From the NCBI GenBank assembly GCA_021811615.1, contig JAJZNW010000100.1, forward strand, positions 1-43,596: 43,596 nt of DNA, read 5' to 3'. Below the pieces are notes generated by a model that ran no database searches, had not been told where the DNA came from, and worked only from the letters and a program-made list of their open reading frames with translations. The translations under genes and the position numbers were made by a program. Source of the DNA: Bacteroidota bacterium. GTDB taxonomy: Bacteria; Bacteroidota; Ignavibacteria; Kryptoniales; JAKASW01. This document shows positions 9,043-17,773 of the stretch, piece by piece (the stretch's first letter is position 1; every line of letters starts with the position of its first letter).

Positions 9043-9555
9043 ATGAACTGGTACGACATAATATTCTACGTCTTCGCGCTGCTTACGATCGTGAGTGCCG
9101 TCGGCGTCGTCTTCTCGAGGAACATAGTCTACGCGGCTTTTTCGCTCCTCTTCGCCTTCTTCGGCGTAGCCGCCTTATATGTGCTGCTCGCGGCCGATTT
9201 TATCGCGATCACTCAGATACTCCTCTACGTGGGCGGAATTCTCGTGCTGATCGTCTTCGGCATAATGCTTACAAGCCGGGCTAACAGCGTCGAGATGAAA
9301 AAGGGTATCCTTCGCATAGCTCCTTCGGTAATCGTCGCTGGGGTGATAGCCGGGACTCTGATCGGCGTTCTCACAACTACCAGATGGCCTTCTGCCGGCA
9401 TGGGACCCGCAGAGGAAACCGCGAAACCGATAGGCACTCTGCTGATGACCAACTTCGTCCTCCCGTTCGAGCTCGCTTCGATCCTGCTCCTGGTCGCGCT
9501 GGTCGGTGCAGTGATAATTGCGCGCCGTGAGGAAAGAAAGGAAGGCTTGAAATGA
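9043..9555 (+). CDS. nuoJ: NADH-quinone oxidoreductase subunit J
   Basis: Membrane subunit with five predicted transmembrane helices in 170 residues. The conserved third helix contains DFIAITQILLYVGGILVLIVFGIM, the pi-bulge helix important for coupling. The C-terminal helix is followed by a basic RREERKEG end. The stop overlaps the nuoK ATG by four bases (ATGA). Confidence 0.95.
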   Translation: MNWYDIIFYVFALLTIVSAVGVVFSRNIVYAAFSLLFAFFGVAALYVLLAADFIAITQILLYVGGILVLIVFGIMLTSRANSVEMKKGILRIAPSVIVAGVIAGTLIGVLTTTRWPSAGMGPAEETAKPIGTLLMTNFVLPFELASILLLVALVGAVIIARREERKEGLK

Positions 9556-9866
9556 GTCTGCATGTCGGTCTTGAACAATTTCTGGTTGTCAGCGCTATAC
9601 TCTTTTCCCTTGGGATTTACGCCGTGATTTCGAGGAAGAACGCAATTATGGTGCTCATGGGAATCGAACTGATACTCAACGCCGCCAACATAAATTTCAT
9701 AGCCTTTGCACGCTTCGGCATAATGAATCTGAGCGGCCAGGTCGTGGCAGTGTTCGTTATTATCCTCGCGGCGGCTGAAGCGGCGGTCCTGCTGGCTATC
9801 GTACTGAACATCTTCCAGCAGCTCAATACCGTGAATGTCGATGAAGTCGACAAACTGAAGAACTAA
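9552..9866 (+). CDS. nuoK: NADH-quinone oxidoreductase subunit K
   Basis: Three-helix antiporter-related subunit of 104 residues. The two conserved membrane glutamates are in MGIELILNAANINF and AAAEAAVLLAIVLN, both typical of NuoK/MrpC. It overlaps nuoJ by four bases. The following 93-nt spacer ends with the AATTGAGAATTTA motif before nuoL. Confidence 0.96.
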   Translation: MSLHVGLEQFLVVSAILFSLGIYAVISRKNAIMVLMGIELILNAANINFIAFARFGIMNLSGQVVAVFVIILAAAEAAVLLAIVLNIFQQLNTVNVDEVDKLKN

Positions 9867-9892
9867 GATCCGGGCCTTTGAATTGAGTTTTG

Positions 9893-9955
9893 AAGTCTTG
9901 AACATGGCACACTCTCGTAACGGATTCACATTTAAAATTCACAATTGAGAATTTA
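9893..9955 (+). repeat. AT-rich spacer element before nuoL
   Basis: Spacer ending TTTAAAATTCAC-AATTGAGAATTTA. The last 13 bases (9943-9955) are identical to the motif before nuoH and lie 4 nt upstream of the nuoL ATG. No Shine-Dalgarno sequence is visible. Confidence 0.45.
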
Positions 9956-9959
9956 GAAA

Positions 9960-12083
9960 ATGGCGTCCATGGAATCGTTGTTGATACATCTTTCTCTCGC
10001 AGTCCTCTTTCTTCCTCTCGCGGGATTCACGCTCCTGATATTTTTCGGAAAGCGAATACCTCGACAGGACCTGGTTGAGACCGGCCTCCTTTTCTTAGCG
10101 CTCGCTATATCGATCTACATTATGGTACAGAAGGTGTTCTTCCTTGGTGTCCCGAGAATCGATATGACGTTCAGGTGGCTCGATCTCGGTGCTGTCTTTG
10201 GATATCCCGGCTTCACAATCGATCTTGGCATTGCTATCGATAACATCACCGCCATTATGTTGGTTGTGGTGACGCTGATTAGTTCGCTTGTACATCTTTT
10301 CTCCCTCGGGTATATGGAAGGCGACGTGAGGTATACGCGCTATTACGCCTATCTCGGCTTCTTCAGCTTCTCCATGCTCGGGATTGTCCTTTCAAATAAC
10401 CTCCTCATGATGTATGCCTTCTGGGAACTCGTTGGCATCAGCTCCTACCTCCTGATCGGTCACTGGTATGAAAAAAAATCAGCCAGCGACGCGGGGAAGA
10501 AAGCGTTCATCGTGAACAGGGTCGGCGATGTCGGCTTCTTCATCGGAATAATGATCGTCTTCACCCAGCTTCATACATTTCTTCTGACAAAAGTCTTTGG
10601 TGGGATAGCCGCCGGCCATCTCTCCGGCCCCCTGTTGACCGCCGCCGGTATCCTGATATTCTGTGGTGCGGTCGGTAAATCCGCGCAGTTTCCACTGCAC
10701 GTGTGGCTGCCGGATGCAATGGAAGGTCCCACTCCCGTCAGTGCACTTATCCATGCCGCAACCATGGTCGCTGCAGGCGTCTATCTCGTTGCGCGGGTCT
10801 ACCCTATGCTTACGGCCGGCGCGTTGACAGTCATCGCTTATATCGGCGCGATCACCGCTTTCCTCGCGGCCACGATCGCAATTACGCAGAACGACATCAA
10901 GAAAGTACTTGCGTACTCCACTGTAAGCCAGCTCGGTTATATGGTCATGGCTCTCGGCGTGGGGGCATTCTCTGCCGGCTTCTTCCACCTGGTCACGCAC
11001 GCTGCCTTCAAAGCCGGTCTATTCCTCGGATCTGGTTCGGTTATCTACGCTATGCACCATGAGCAGGACATGCGGAAGATGGGCGGCCTGAGAAAGAAGA
11101 TGCCGATCACTTACTGGAGCTTCGTCATTTTCAGCCTCTCAATCTCCGGTATCCCTCTGACTTCCGGATTTCTGAGCAAGGATAATATCCTTGCGGGCTC
11201 GCTGGCTTACGGGATTCTCACCGGCAACTATCTTATCCCGATAATCGGATACGCGGTCGTATTTCTTACCGCCGCCTACATGTTCCGGCTGATTATCATG
11301 ACTTTCCACGGCGAGCCCCGCGACCATCACGCGTACGAGCATGCAAAAGAATCTCCGAAGGTTATGACGATTCCTCTGATCGTTCTCGCGGCTCTCTCGA
11401 TATTCGTGTTTTACAGTTTCAACCCGTTCAATCCTGATAACGGGTGGTTCCTTAGGGCGGTGACGCAGCCCGCTTCTGTTGTCCCCCCAGCGCAGAGCTA
11501 TGGCTTCAATCAGCCGGTGAATCTATCCGTGGCCGATTCCGCCAGCGCGGGGGCAAGTCTGGCAGGAGCGAGCTTCGTCGAGCAACCTGCGGTTCCGACC
11601 GCCGAGTATCACGAAGTGATGGAGGAAATCCATTATCCCGGCCTTGCACTTTCGCTGACCCTGGCGCTCCTCGGGATCTTCATGGCGTTCTTCGTCTATG
11701 AGTGGAAGAAGCTGGATGCGGAGAAGTTGAAGCAGCGGGTCTTGCCTGTCTACAATTGCCTGTATAACAAATGGTATTTCGATGAGTTGTACGGTGCGAC
11801 TGCGATTGCCGGTACGATAATGCTGAGCAAATCGCTGGCGTGGTTCGATTCGCATGTGATCGACGGCGTCGTGAACGGTGCTGCGTCTTTTACCCGTCTA
11901 TGGTCGAGGCTTAGCGGGCAGTTCGATCACTATGTGGTCGACGGTCTCGTCAACTTCTCGGCGTGGTTCACCGGGTTCCTCGGAAGGGGAGTCAGAAAGG
12001 TGCAGAACGGGAAAGTGCAGACTTATATCGTCTTTGCGCTGCTCGGGGTCATCGTGATTTTTTATGTCTTCAGACAATTCTGA
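9960..12083 (+). CDS. nuoL: NADH-quinone oxidoreductase subunit L
   Basis: Largest antiporter-like proton-pumping subunit, 707 residues with about 15-16 membrane helices. Key signatures are FWELVGISSYLLIGHW (membrane Glu), GKSAQFPLHVWLPDAMEGPTPVSALIHAATMVAAG (Lys of the discontinuous helix and connecting residues) and TQNDIKKVLAYSTVSQLGYM. A stretch around residues 500-555 is hydrophilic, rich in Ala/Ser/Pro, and looks like an exposed insertion before the last helices and the lateral-helix region. The C-terminal part repeats WFDSHVIDGVVN and FDHYVVDGLVN-type segments, as in other NuoL proteins. Confidence 0.97.
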   Translation: MASMESLLIHLSLAVLFLPLAGFTLLIFFGKRIPRQDLVETGLLFLALAISIYIMVQKVFFLGVPRIDMTFRWLDLGAVFGYPGFTIDLGIAIDNITAIMLVVVTLISSLVHLFSLGYMEGDVRYTRYYAYLGFFSFSMLGIVLSNNLLMMYAFWELVGISSYLLIGHWYEKKSASDAGKKAFIVNRVGDVGFFIGIMIVFTQLHTFLLTKVFGGIAAGHLSGPLLTAAGILIFCGAVGKSAQFPLHVWLPDAMEGPTPVSALIHAATMVAAGVYLVARVYPMLTAGALTVIAYIGAITAFLAATIAITQNDIKKVLAYSTVSQLGYMVMALGVGAFSAGFFHLVTHAAFKAGLFLGSGSVIYAMHHEQDMRKMGGLRKKMPITYWSFVIFSLSISGIPLTSGFLSKDNILAGSLAYGILTGNYLIPIIGYAVVFLTAAYMFRLIIMTFHGEPRDHHAYEHAKESPKVMTIPLIVLAALSIFVFYSFNPFNPDNGWFLRAVTQPASVVPPAQSYGFNQPVNLSVADSASAGASLAGASFVEQPAVPTAEYHEVMEEIHYPGLALSLTLALLGIFMAFFVYEWKKLDAEKLKQRVLPVYNCLYNKWYFDELYGATAIAGTIMLSKSLAWFDSHVIDGVVNGAASFTRLWSRLSGQFDHYVVDGLVNFSAWFTGFLGRGVRKVQNGKVQTYIVFALLGVIVIFYVFRQF

Positions 12084-12198
12084 TCGGCGGGATGAGATCG
12101 GTATTTGCAGCAGCCGTTTGTCGTGTGGAGCTTAGTTCGACATGTAATATGATTTATAAAATGAGTATTTCGAATTTAGACATATCGTTGGAGGAATA

Positions 12199-13803
12199 AT
12201 GCAGTATCAGTTCCTTGGAATTGGATACCTGACCTGGATAACATTTTTGCCTATAGTGGGAATGATCGTCGTGTTGCTCATTCCAAGAGGTAATGCAAAC
12301 TCGATGAAGTGGACCGCGCTGGCTGTCACGGTCCTTCAGCTTGTCGTCGCGGGTCTGATTTGGATGAATTTCAAACCGGCTCTGACCGGCATAAACGACC
12401 CGAGCGGGTTCCAGTTCATCGAGAAGGCGAAATGGATCGATCTGCCGGGAGTGGCTTGGTTTGGCCATGTGTCGATCGATTACTTCCTCGGGATCGACGG
12501 GCTAAGCCTTCCGATGATAGTATTGACGGCTCTCATCTCCTTCGTCGGAGTGATAGCATCATGGAACATCAACAAGTCCCAGAAGGGGTACTTCGCGCTA
12601 TATCTCCTCCTCGACACCGGTATGATGGGGGTGTTCGTTGCTCTTGATATGTTTTTGTTCTACGTGTTCTGGGAAATCATGCTTCTCCCGATGTACTTTC
12701 TCATCGGAATATGGGGCGGTCCGAGAAGGGAATACGCCGCGATCAAGTTCTTTCTATACACCCTCTTCGGCTCGGTGCTCATACTGCTCGTAATGCTGGC
12801 CTTGTATTTCAGCGTCAGCATCAAGGATCCCGCGACCGGCCAGATGATGCACACGTTCGATATGCTTGCAATGATGAATCCGCAGAATTACGATCCGAAT
12901 TCGCTTCTGGGAGGGATAGGGACGTATTGGCGGTACGTTGCGTTCATCGCCCTTTTCATCGGATTCGCGATCAAGGTTCCTATTTTCCCGTTCCATACCT
13001 GGCTTCCCGACGCGCACGTCGAGGCTCCGACTGCCATCAGTGTGATCCTGGCAGGCGTCCTTTTGAAGATGGGTACCTATGGGCTTCTAAGGATCAGCTT
13101 CCCGATCTTCCCTGATATTATGCTGAAAAGTGCCTATCCGCTCGCGATACTTGGTTTTATCAATATCGTCTATGGCGCTTTGTGCGCGATGGCACAGACC
13201 GACTTCAAGAAGATGATCGCGTACTCGAGCATCAGCCACATGGGAGTCGTTCTCCTCGGCATCTCGGCCCTGAACAGCCAGGGTATGGCGGGAGGTGTCT
13301 TCCAGATGTTCAACCACGGCGTCGTTACCGCGATGCTCTTCCTCATAGTCGGTGTGATTTACGATCGCGCCCACACGAGAGATATGAACTCCTTCGGCGG
13401 ACTTGCCAACCAGATGCCGGTCTATACCGGGATAATGACTGTGGCTTTCTTTGCGGCGATCGGTTTGCCGGGACTGAATGAATTCGTCAGTGAGCTCTTC
13501 TCGTACCTCGGCGCTTTTGCAGCATTCCGGTGGGTGGCCATTTTCTCGAGTATCGGAATCGTGCTGACCGCGGGTTACATGCTCTGGGCTCTGCAGCGCG
13601 TGTTCCTTGGGCAACTTCCGGATAAATGGAAGGGATTGCCCGACATCAACGGCAGGGAACTTGTCGCACTCGTTCCGCTGATGGTCGTCGTGATTCTGCT
13701 TGGCGTGCTGCCTTCGATTATGCTCCACCCGATGAACGCTACATTGAATCATTTGGTGAATTTCGTTCATAGTGTCGGCGCTGGGATGACTGCTGCGAAG
13801 TAG
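12199..13803 (+). CDS. nuoM: NADH-quinone oxidoreductase subunit M
   Basis: Antiporter-like pumping subunit of 534 residues with about 14 helices. Signatures are FYVFWEIMLLPMYFLIGIWGG, FPFHTWLPDAHVEAPTAISVILAGVLLKMGTYG and TDFKKMIAYSSISHMGVVLLG. A clear ribosome-binding sequence TTGGAGGAAT sits just before the ATG, in contrast to nuoL and nuoN. The 115-nt gap from nuoL has no gene. Confidence 0.97.
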   Translation: MQYQFLGIGYLTWITFLPIVGMIVVLLIPRGNANSMKWTALAVTVLQLVVAGLIWMNFKPALTGINDPSGFQFIEKAKWIDLPGVAWFGHVSIDYFLGIDGLSLPMIVLTALISFVGVIASWNINKSQKGYFALYLLLDTGMMGVFVALDMFLFYVFWEIMLLPMYFLIGIWGGPRREYAAIKFFLYTLFGSVLILLVMLALYFSVSIKDPATGQMMHTFDMLAMMNPQNYDPNSLLGGIGTYWRYVAFIALFIGFAIKVPIFPFHTWLPDAHVEAPTAISVILAGVLLKMGTYGLLRISFPIFPDIMLKSAYPLAILGFINIVYGALCAMAQTDFKKMIAYSSISHMGVVLLGISALNSQGMAGGVFQMFNHGVVTAMLFLIVGVIYDRAHTRDMNSFGGLANQMPVYTGIMTVAFFAAIGLPGLNEFVSELFSYLGAFAAFRWVAIFSSIGIVLTAGYMLWALQRVFLGQLPDKWKGLPDINGRELVALVPLMVVVILLGVLPSIMLHPMNATLNHLVNFVHSVGAGMTAAK

Positions 13804-13807
13804 GAAA

Positions 13808-13896
13808 AATGTTAAATGCTGAATTCTAAATATTGAATTTCGCCCGGAAAAAAATCCGCGCCAATTCAGAATTCAAAATTAGGAATTGAGAACTTA
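13808..13896 (+). repeat. AT-rich imperfect inverted repeat before nuoN
   Basis: The left half GAATTCTAAATATTGAATT and the right half CAATTCAGAATTCAAAATTAGGAATT are imperfect reverse complements. They flank a central GC-richer segment (about CGCCCGGAAAAAAATCCGCGCC), so a long imperfect hairpin can form in the nuoM-nuoN spacer. It ends with AATTGAGAACTTA (13884-13896), 3 nt before the nuoN ATG, which matches the motif before nuoH and nuoL at 12 of 13 positions. Confidence 0.45.
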
Positions 13897-13899
13897 AAA

Positions 13900-15396
13900 A
13901 TGGCACAGACCATATACCAGAGTTTCGGCTACGTGATACCGGAAACCGTACTCTCAATTGTCTTCGTCCTGACATTGTTGACCGCGCTGATAAAGAAGGG
14001 AAGAAGCAGGCATCTGCCCGCTTACATTGCAATGGCAGGATTTATCGTCGCGGGAGTATTCGTGTCGCGACAGGCCGGAGTGGATCAGCTTGTGTTCAGC
14101 GGCATGTACGCGGTGGATCCTTTCAGCTGGTTCTTCAAGGTGATTTTCCTCGTTACCGGAATTCTGATAGTCATATTCTCAATGCAGAGCCGCGAGCTCG
14201 CGGAAGGCTCCACGAAATACTCGGAGTATTATAGCCTCATAATCTCGCTCACAATCGGCGCGTTCTTCATGGCGGGCGCTTCTAATTTACTCATGATGTA
14301 CCTCTCGCTGGAGCTGGTAAGTATTTCTTCATATATCCTTTCTGGTTTCACGAAAGAGAATCCGCGGGCAGATGAAGCCTCTCTGAAGTATGTGATATAC
14401 GGCGCGTTTTCCTCGGGACTTATGCTTTACGGAATTTCTATCCTATATGGACTGACGGGAAGTCTGAACTTCTACGCGTTGAACCAATCCTTGGCTTCCG
14501 GGACCTCCTCTCAGGTTACACTGCTCGTCGCTATCGTCCTTATGCTGGTCGGGCTCGGATACAAAATCAGCGCCGTCCCTTTCCACTTTTGGACGCCCGA
14601 CGTTTACGAAGGTGCGCCTGTGACTGTGACAGCGTTTCTCTCGGTTACTTCCAAAGCGGCCGGCTTCGCACTTCTTATCAGGTTTTTCAAGATCGGATTC
14701 ATCGATGTCGGAGCGCAACCCGCCGTCGCAGGAATGTGGGAAATATTCCGAGGGCTTAACTGGACAGACATAATTGCGGTGCTCTCCGTCCTGACGATGA
14801 CCGTCGGTAACCTGGTTGCACTTTGGCAGTCGAACATGAAACGCCTCCTTGCTTACTCCAGCATAGCGCACGCCGGATATATCCTGATGGGCTTCGTAAC
14901 ACTGACCGACCAGGGCATATCGGCGATGCTCATGTACTTCGTCGCGTATCTTCTTATGAACCTTGGAGCATTCTACATCGTGATGCTGGTTGCGAATAAG
15001 TATCATACCGAAGAAATCGATGGTTATGCCGGACTCGGCTATCGTTCGCCGTACGCAGCATTCGCACTCGCCGTTTTCCTATTCTCTCTTACCGGTATTC
15101 CGCCCACGTTTGGCTTTGTGGGGAAACTCTATCTCTTCGCCGCACTCATCAAGACCAACTACATTTGGCTCGCGATAGTCGGAGTGCTGAACAGCGTGGT
15201 GTCTCTCTATTACTATGCGAAAGTCGTCAGGAGCATGTATCTCGTTCAGCCCGCGGAAAATACGAGGATCGAATTTGGTTTCGGCACGAATCTGATGATG
15301 ACGATCCTTATGGTTCCTAACATTGCTCTCATGATTTATTTCACTCCGATACTGAGTTGGGCAGAGCAGTCTGTAAGGATGTTCGGCCTCCACTGA
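13900..15396 (+). CDS. nuoN: NADH-quinone oxidoreductase subunit N
   Basis: Third antiporter-like subunit, 498 residues, about 14 helices. Signatures are MMYLSLELVSISSYILSGF (membrane Glu), VPFHFWTPDVYEGAPVTVTAFLSVTSKAAGF and QSNMKRLLAYSSIAHAGYILMGF. It is the last gene of the nuo cluster; a hairpin overlaps its stop codon. Confidence 0.97.
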   Translation: MAQTIYQSFGYVIPETVLSIVFVLTLLTALIKKGRSRHLPAYIAMAGFIVAGVFVSRQAGVDQLVFSGMYAVDPFSWFFKVIFLVTGILIVIFSMQSRELAEGSTKYSEYYSLIISLTIGAFFMAGASNLLMMYLSLELVSISSYILSGFTKENPRADEASLKYVIYGAFSSGLMLYGISILYGLTGSLNFYALNQSLASGTSSQVTLLVAIVLMLVGLGYKISAVPFHFWTPDVYEGAPVTVTAFLSVTSKAAGFALLIRFFKIGFIDVGAQPAVAGMWEIFRGLNWTDIIAVLSVLTMTVGNLVALWQSNMKRLLAYSSIAHAGYILMGFVTLTDQGISAMLMYFVAYLLMNLGAFYIVMLVANKYHTEEIDGYAGLGYRSPYAAFALAVFLFSLTGIPPTFGFVGKLYLFAALIKTNYIWLAIVGVLNSVVSLYYYAKVVRSMYLVQPAENTRIEFGFGTNLMMTILMVPNIALMIYFTPILSWAEQSVRMFGLH

Positions 15397-15415
15397 GAGG
15401 AAGAACCTCTGAGTG
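15391..15415 (+). terminator. Hairpin at the end of the nuo operon
   Basis: CACTGAGAGG, a 5-nt AAGAA loop, and CCTCTGAGTG form a 10-bp stem with a single mismatch, overlapping the nuoN stop. No T-run follows, so intrinsic termination is uncertain; it could instead protect the 3' end of the transcript. Confidence 0.4.
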
Positions 15416-15732
15416 TCCGCATTTGGCGCATCGCTCTTAGGTCCGCGCCCGCGGAGGATTCAAAGAGTATGCATGATTCACAGTGACGCAATTCGGATAT
15501 GATCTGATACGCTGGTGATCAGTCTTTTGTCCCATTTCATCTGTGAGTTTCCCTCGTAATAATAACCGGCCTTCAAACCGCTGCCCCGCCGCTTAATTAT
15601 CCAGGTGTGCGTTGAATGTGAGCCTTATTCCTCCTTATCTTAGCTATCGAAGCCACTACAAATGCTGAAACCGGGATCCTGGACGGTCGCATTACCGGTC
15701 GCGGATCCATCGTTAGTTGAAGGAGTAGCACA
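15416..15732. other. Intergenic region upstream of the pseudopilin-like gene
   Basis: About 320 nt without a credible gene. Near its right end, GGATCC occurs at 15674-15679 and 15703-15708, enclosing the smaller pair CGGT/ACCG (15684-15687 and 15694-15697). A 7-bp direct repeat CGGTCGC lies at 15684-15690 and 15696-15702. A leader structure or operator is possible but unproven. GAAGGAG at 15719-15725 is the ribosome-binding site of the next gene. Confidence 0.4.
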
Positions 15733-16170
15733 TTGGGACAGCAGCAATTATTGCTAATTGTATTGGGGGTGATAATTGTGGGCATTGCTATTGCGGTCGG
15801 TCTTGCCGTATTCAGGAGTGAAAGCCAGAGCTCGAACCGCAATAATCTAATAACCGATCTTGAAAGACTCGCTTCCATGGCTCAGGAGTACTACAGGAAG
15901 CCGTCCAGCATGGATGGAGGCGGGATGAACTTCATGGGATTCGCGCTTTCTCCGCTTGACACTGGGAATGCAGATGGTAGTTTCTCTCTGAGCACCCAGC
16001 CGCCGAACGATGCGGATTTCAAAAGAGGGAGCACTCTTCCGATCGGCACTCCGGCCAGCGAGATCTACATCATTGGTTGCGGAAAGGAAACTGGGAACGA
16101 TAACAGGAGAGCTGTGAAAGCCTACGCAACGGTTTTACCCGATTCTGTGGCCATAAAAATCATGAACTGA
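15733..16170 (+). CDS. Small pseudopilin-like membrane-anchored protein, function unknown
   Basis: 145 residues starting MGQQQLLL, then a single hydrophobic helix (about residues 6-28), then a short helical stretch and a small soluble domain with Gly/Ser-rich loops and a ...GGGMNFMGFALSP segment. This layout resembles type IV pilin-like proteins without a basic leader. I recall similar small proteins in Ignavibacteria and relatives, but no function is established that I can name. TTG 15733 is the start: a strong GAAGGAG lies 7 nt upstream, and an in-frame stop (15718-15720) excludes anything earlier. It converges with rpsU. Confidence 0.75.
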   Translation: MGQQQLLLIVLGVIIVGIAIAVGLAVFRSESQSSNRNNLITDLERLASMAQEYYRKPSSMDGGGMNFMGFALSPLDTGNADGSFSLSTQPPNDADFKRGSTLPIGTPASEIYIIGCGKETGNDNRRAVKAYATVLPDSVAIKIMN

Positions 16171-16200
16171 TGCACCCGGTAAGCTTTTACCCTTCCCCCT

Positions 16201-16231
16201 AAAAAGCCCGTCCCGGGAGTCCCCGGGACGG
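16201..16231 (-). terminator. Intrinsic terminator of rpsU
   Basis: A perfect 10-bp GC-rich stem (16208-16217 and 16222-16231, CCGTCCCGGG/CCCGGGACGG) with a 4-nt loop. On the minus strand it is followed by GC and TTTTT (16201-16205). This is a textbook rho-independent terminator for rpsU. On the plus strand it may stop read-through from the pseudopilin-like gene, though the T-run lies only on the rpsU side. Confidence 0.85.
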
Positions 16232-16238
16232 ATACTAA

Positions 16239-16442
16239 TCAACCGAGTTCCGATGCAAGTTTCTGAGAGCGACGTATTGCTTTCACGCGCTTCATCCGCT
16301 TGCGGACCGAGGGCTTCGTGAAGTATGTTCTCTTCTTGAACTCTTTCAGAATTCCCGAACGCTCATACTTCTTCTTGAAACGCCTCAGTGCTCTGTCGAT
16401 CGGCTCATTCTCTTGAACAACGACGCCGACCAATCGAATCAC
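16239..16442 (-). CDS. rpsU: 30S ribosomal protein S21
   Basis: 67 residues, very basic, with the S21 signature NEPIDRALRRFKKKYERSGILKEFKKRTYFTKPSVRKR. S21 sits near the anti-Shine-Dalgarno end of 16S rRNA and assists initiation. It starts with GTG, preceded by AAAGGAA. The gene is alone, with its own promoter candidate and terminator. Confidence 0.96.
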   Translation of the reverse strand: MIRLVGVVVQENEPIDRALRRFKKKYERSGILKEFKKRTYFTKPSVRKRMKRVKAIRRSQKLASELG

Positions 16443-16477
16443 CTTCCTTTGTTTTTTTATTAGGAACTTCTGTCATG

Positions 16478-16506
16478 AAGATAACCATCGGACCTTGAAG
16501 ATACAA
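16478..16506 (-). promoter_or_regulatory. Candidate rpsU promoter
   Basis: Read on the minus strand: TTGTAT (16506-16501), a 17-nt spacer, and TATCTT (16483-16478), about 35 nt upstream of the rpsU GTG. Spacing and the TTG/TAnnTT pattern agree with the other promoter candidates in this window. Confidence 0.5.
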
Positions 16507-16840
16507 CAATTTCACCCTCACCTCACTCCGGGGGATGGCATGAAGCGATAGAAACCAATGATCTGAGGAGTTTTGAGCTTACTTCCAAGTTACGGCGAAA
16601 TCTCCTTTACGGTACCCCACCCACGACAAACGCCAGTCTGACGTAACTGCTCGGTCGTCTATCAGCCTTTTGCTCAATTGTCCCCTGAGGGCTTCGAACA
16701 AAAGAAGAAAGACTCTTCAGCCGTAGACCTGCGCTCGCGAGGTGTGGATTTGAAGAGCCTGTGTTGGTCCGAACTCAATTGAGGTTGATGCCGAACAAGC
16801 GAATACCGCCAGCCTGTTTCTACTGGCGATCGTTTGTAGA
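16507..16840. other. Intergenic region between rpsU and folP
   Basis: About 330 nt with no credible gene on either strand. Just before folP there is a small hairpin, CGCCAG (16807-16812) and CTGGCG (16823-16828) with a 10-nt loop. I found no clear promoter for the folP operon. Confidence 0.4.
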
Positions 16841-17773
16841 ATGAGTATTTCTCCGATTTTTCGCAAGCTACGCAACGATGAAAATCCGGGACTCAATTCT
16901 TATATTAAAATCGAAAAGAGTTCGATGGACGAGGCTAAACTAACATATAAATTCGGCGAGACGACGGTGCAGTTTGGATGCCGTACATATTTGATGGGAA
17001 TTCTGAACGTCACACCGGATTCATTTTCGGATGGCGGCTTGTTCTTCGACCAGACGGATGCTGTCCTGCACGCGTTCCAGATGGTCAAGGATGGAGCTGA
17101 CATAATCGATATCGGGGGGGAATCCACGCGCCCTGGTGCCGAGAGTGTTCCATTAGAGGAAGAGACAAAACGGGTGGTCCCGGTCATCCAGAAGCTCAGG
17201 CAGAAGACAAAGATCCCTCTGTCGATAGACACATACAAGACTAATGTCGCTTCCGCGGCGCTGAAGGCCGGTGCGAATATTGTAAATGATATCTCCGGGC
17301 TACGTGCCGAACCTGGAATGGCAGATGCCATTGCAGAAGCCGGTGCATCGGTCGTCATCATGCACATCAAGGGAACTCCCAAGGACATGCAGATCAATCC
17401 TTCTTATGATGATCTCGTGGGAGAGGTGTATGACTATCTTGCTGGTGCGGTCGAGACAGCGCGTTCGAAAGGTATCAAACAGATAATGGTGGATCCTGGA
17501 ATAGGTTTTGGGAAGACTGCCGACCATAATCTGGAACTGATAAACCGCCTTTCCGAGTTCAGGAAAATAGGAGTGCCGATCCTGATAGGAGTGTCGAGAA
17601 AATCCTTCATCGGGAAGATACTCGATACCCCTGTGGAGGCACGCCTTGAAGGGACAGCGGCAGCAATCACGGCCAGCATCCTGCACGGAGCGGATATCGT
17701 CCGGGTCCATGACGTAAGAGAGATGCGCAGAGTTGCAATGGTAGCGGATGCGATACGGAGGCAGAAGGTCTGA
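16841..17773 (+). CDS. folP: Dihydropteroate synthase
   Basis: Joins p-aminobenzoate to dihydropterin pyrophosphate in folate synthesis. DHPS signatures are LMGILNVTPDSFSDGG, DIIDIGGESTRPGAE, SIDTYKTNVA, IVNDISG, VDPGIGFGKT and PILIGVSRKSFIG. The 310 residues include a 28-residue, poorly conserved N-terminal extension; ATG at 16925 (MDEAKLTYKFG) is an equally good start and would give the usual ~280 residues. The stop shares one base with the cdaA start (TGATG). Confidence 0.95.
   Translation: MSISPIFRKLRNDENPGLNSYIKIEKSSMDEAKLTYKFGETTVQFGCRTYLMGILNVTPDSFSDGGLFFDQTDAVLHAFQMVKDGADIIDIGGESTRPGAESVPLEEETKRVVPVIQKLRQKTKIPLSIDTYKTNVASAALKAGANIVNDISGLRAEPGMADAIAEAGASVVIMHIKGTPKDMQINPSYDDLVGEVYDYLAGAVETARSKGIKQIMVDPGIGFGKTADHNLELINRLSEFRKIGVPILIGVSRKSFIGKILDTPVEARLEGTAAAITASILHGADIVRVHDVREMRRVAMVADAIRRQKV

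Noticed and set aside
15674-15708. GGATCC pair as a riboswitch or terminator.
   Set aside because: Only 6-bp and 4-bp pairings with large unpaired parts; kept as a note in the intergenic entry only.
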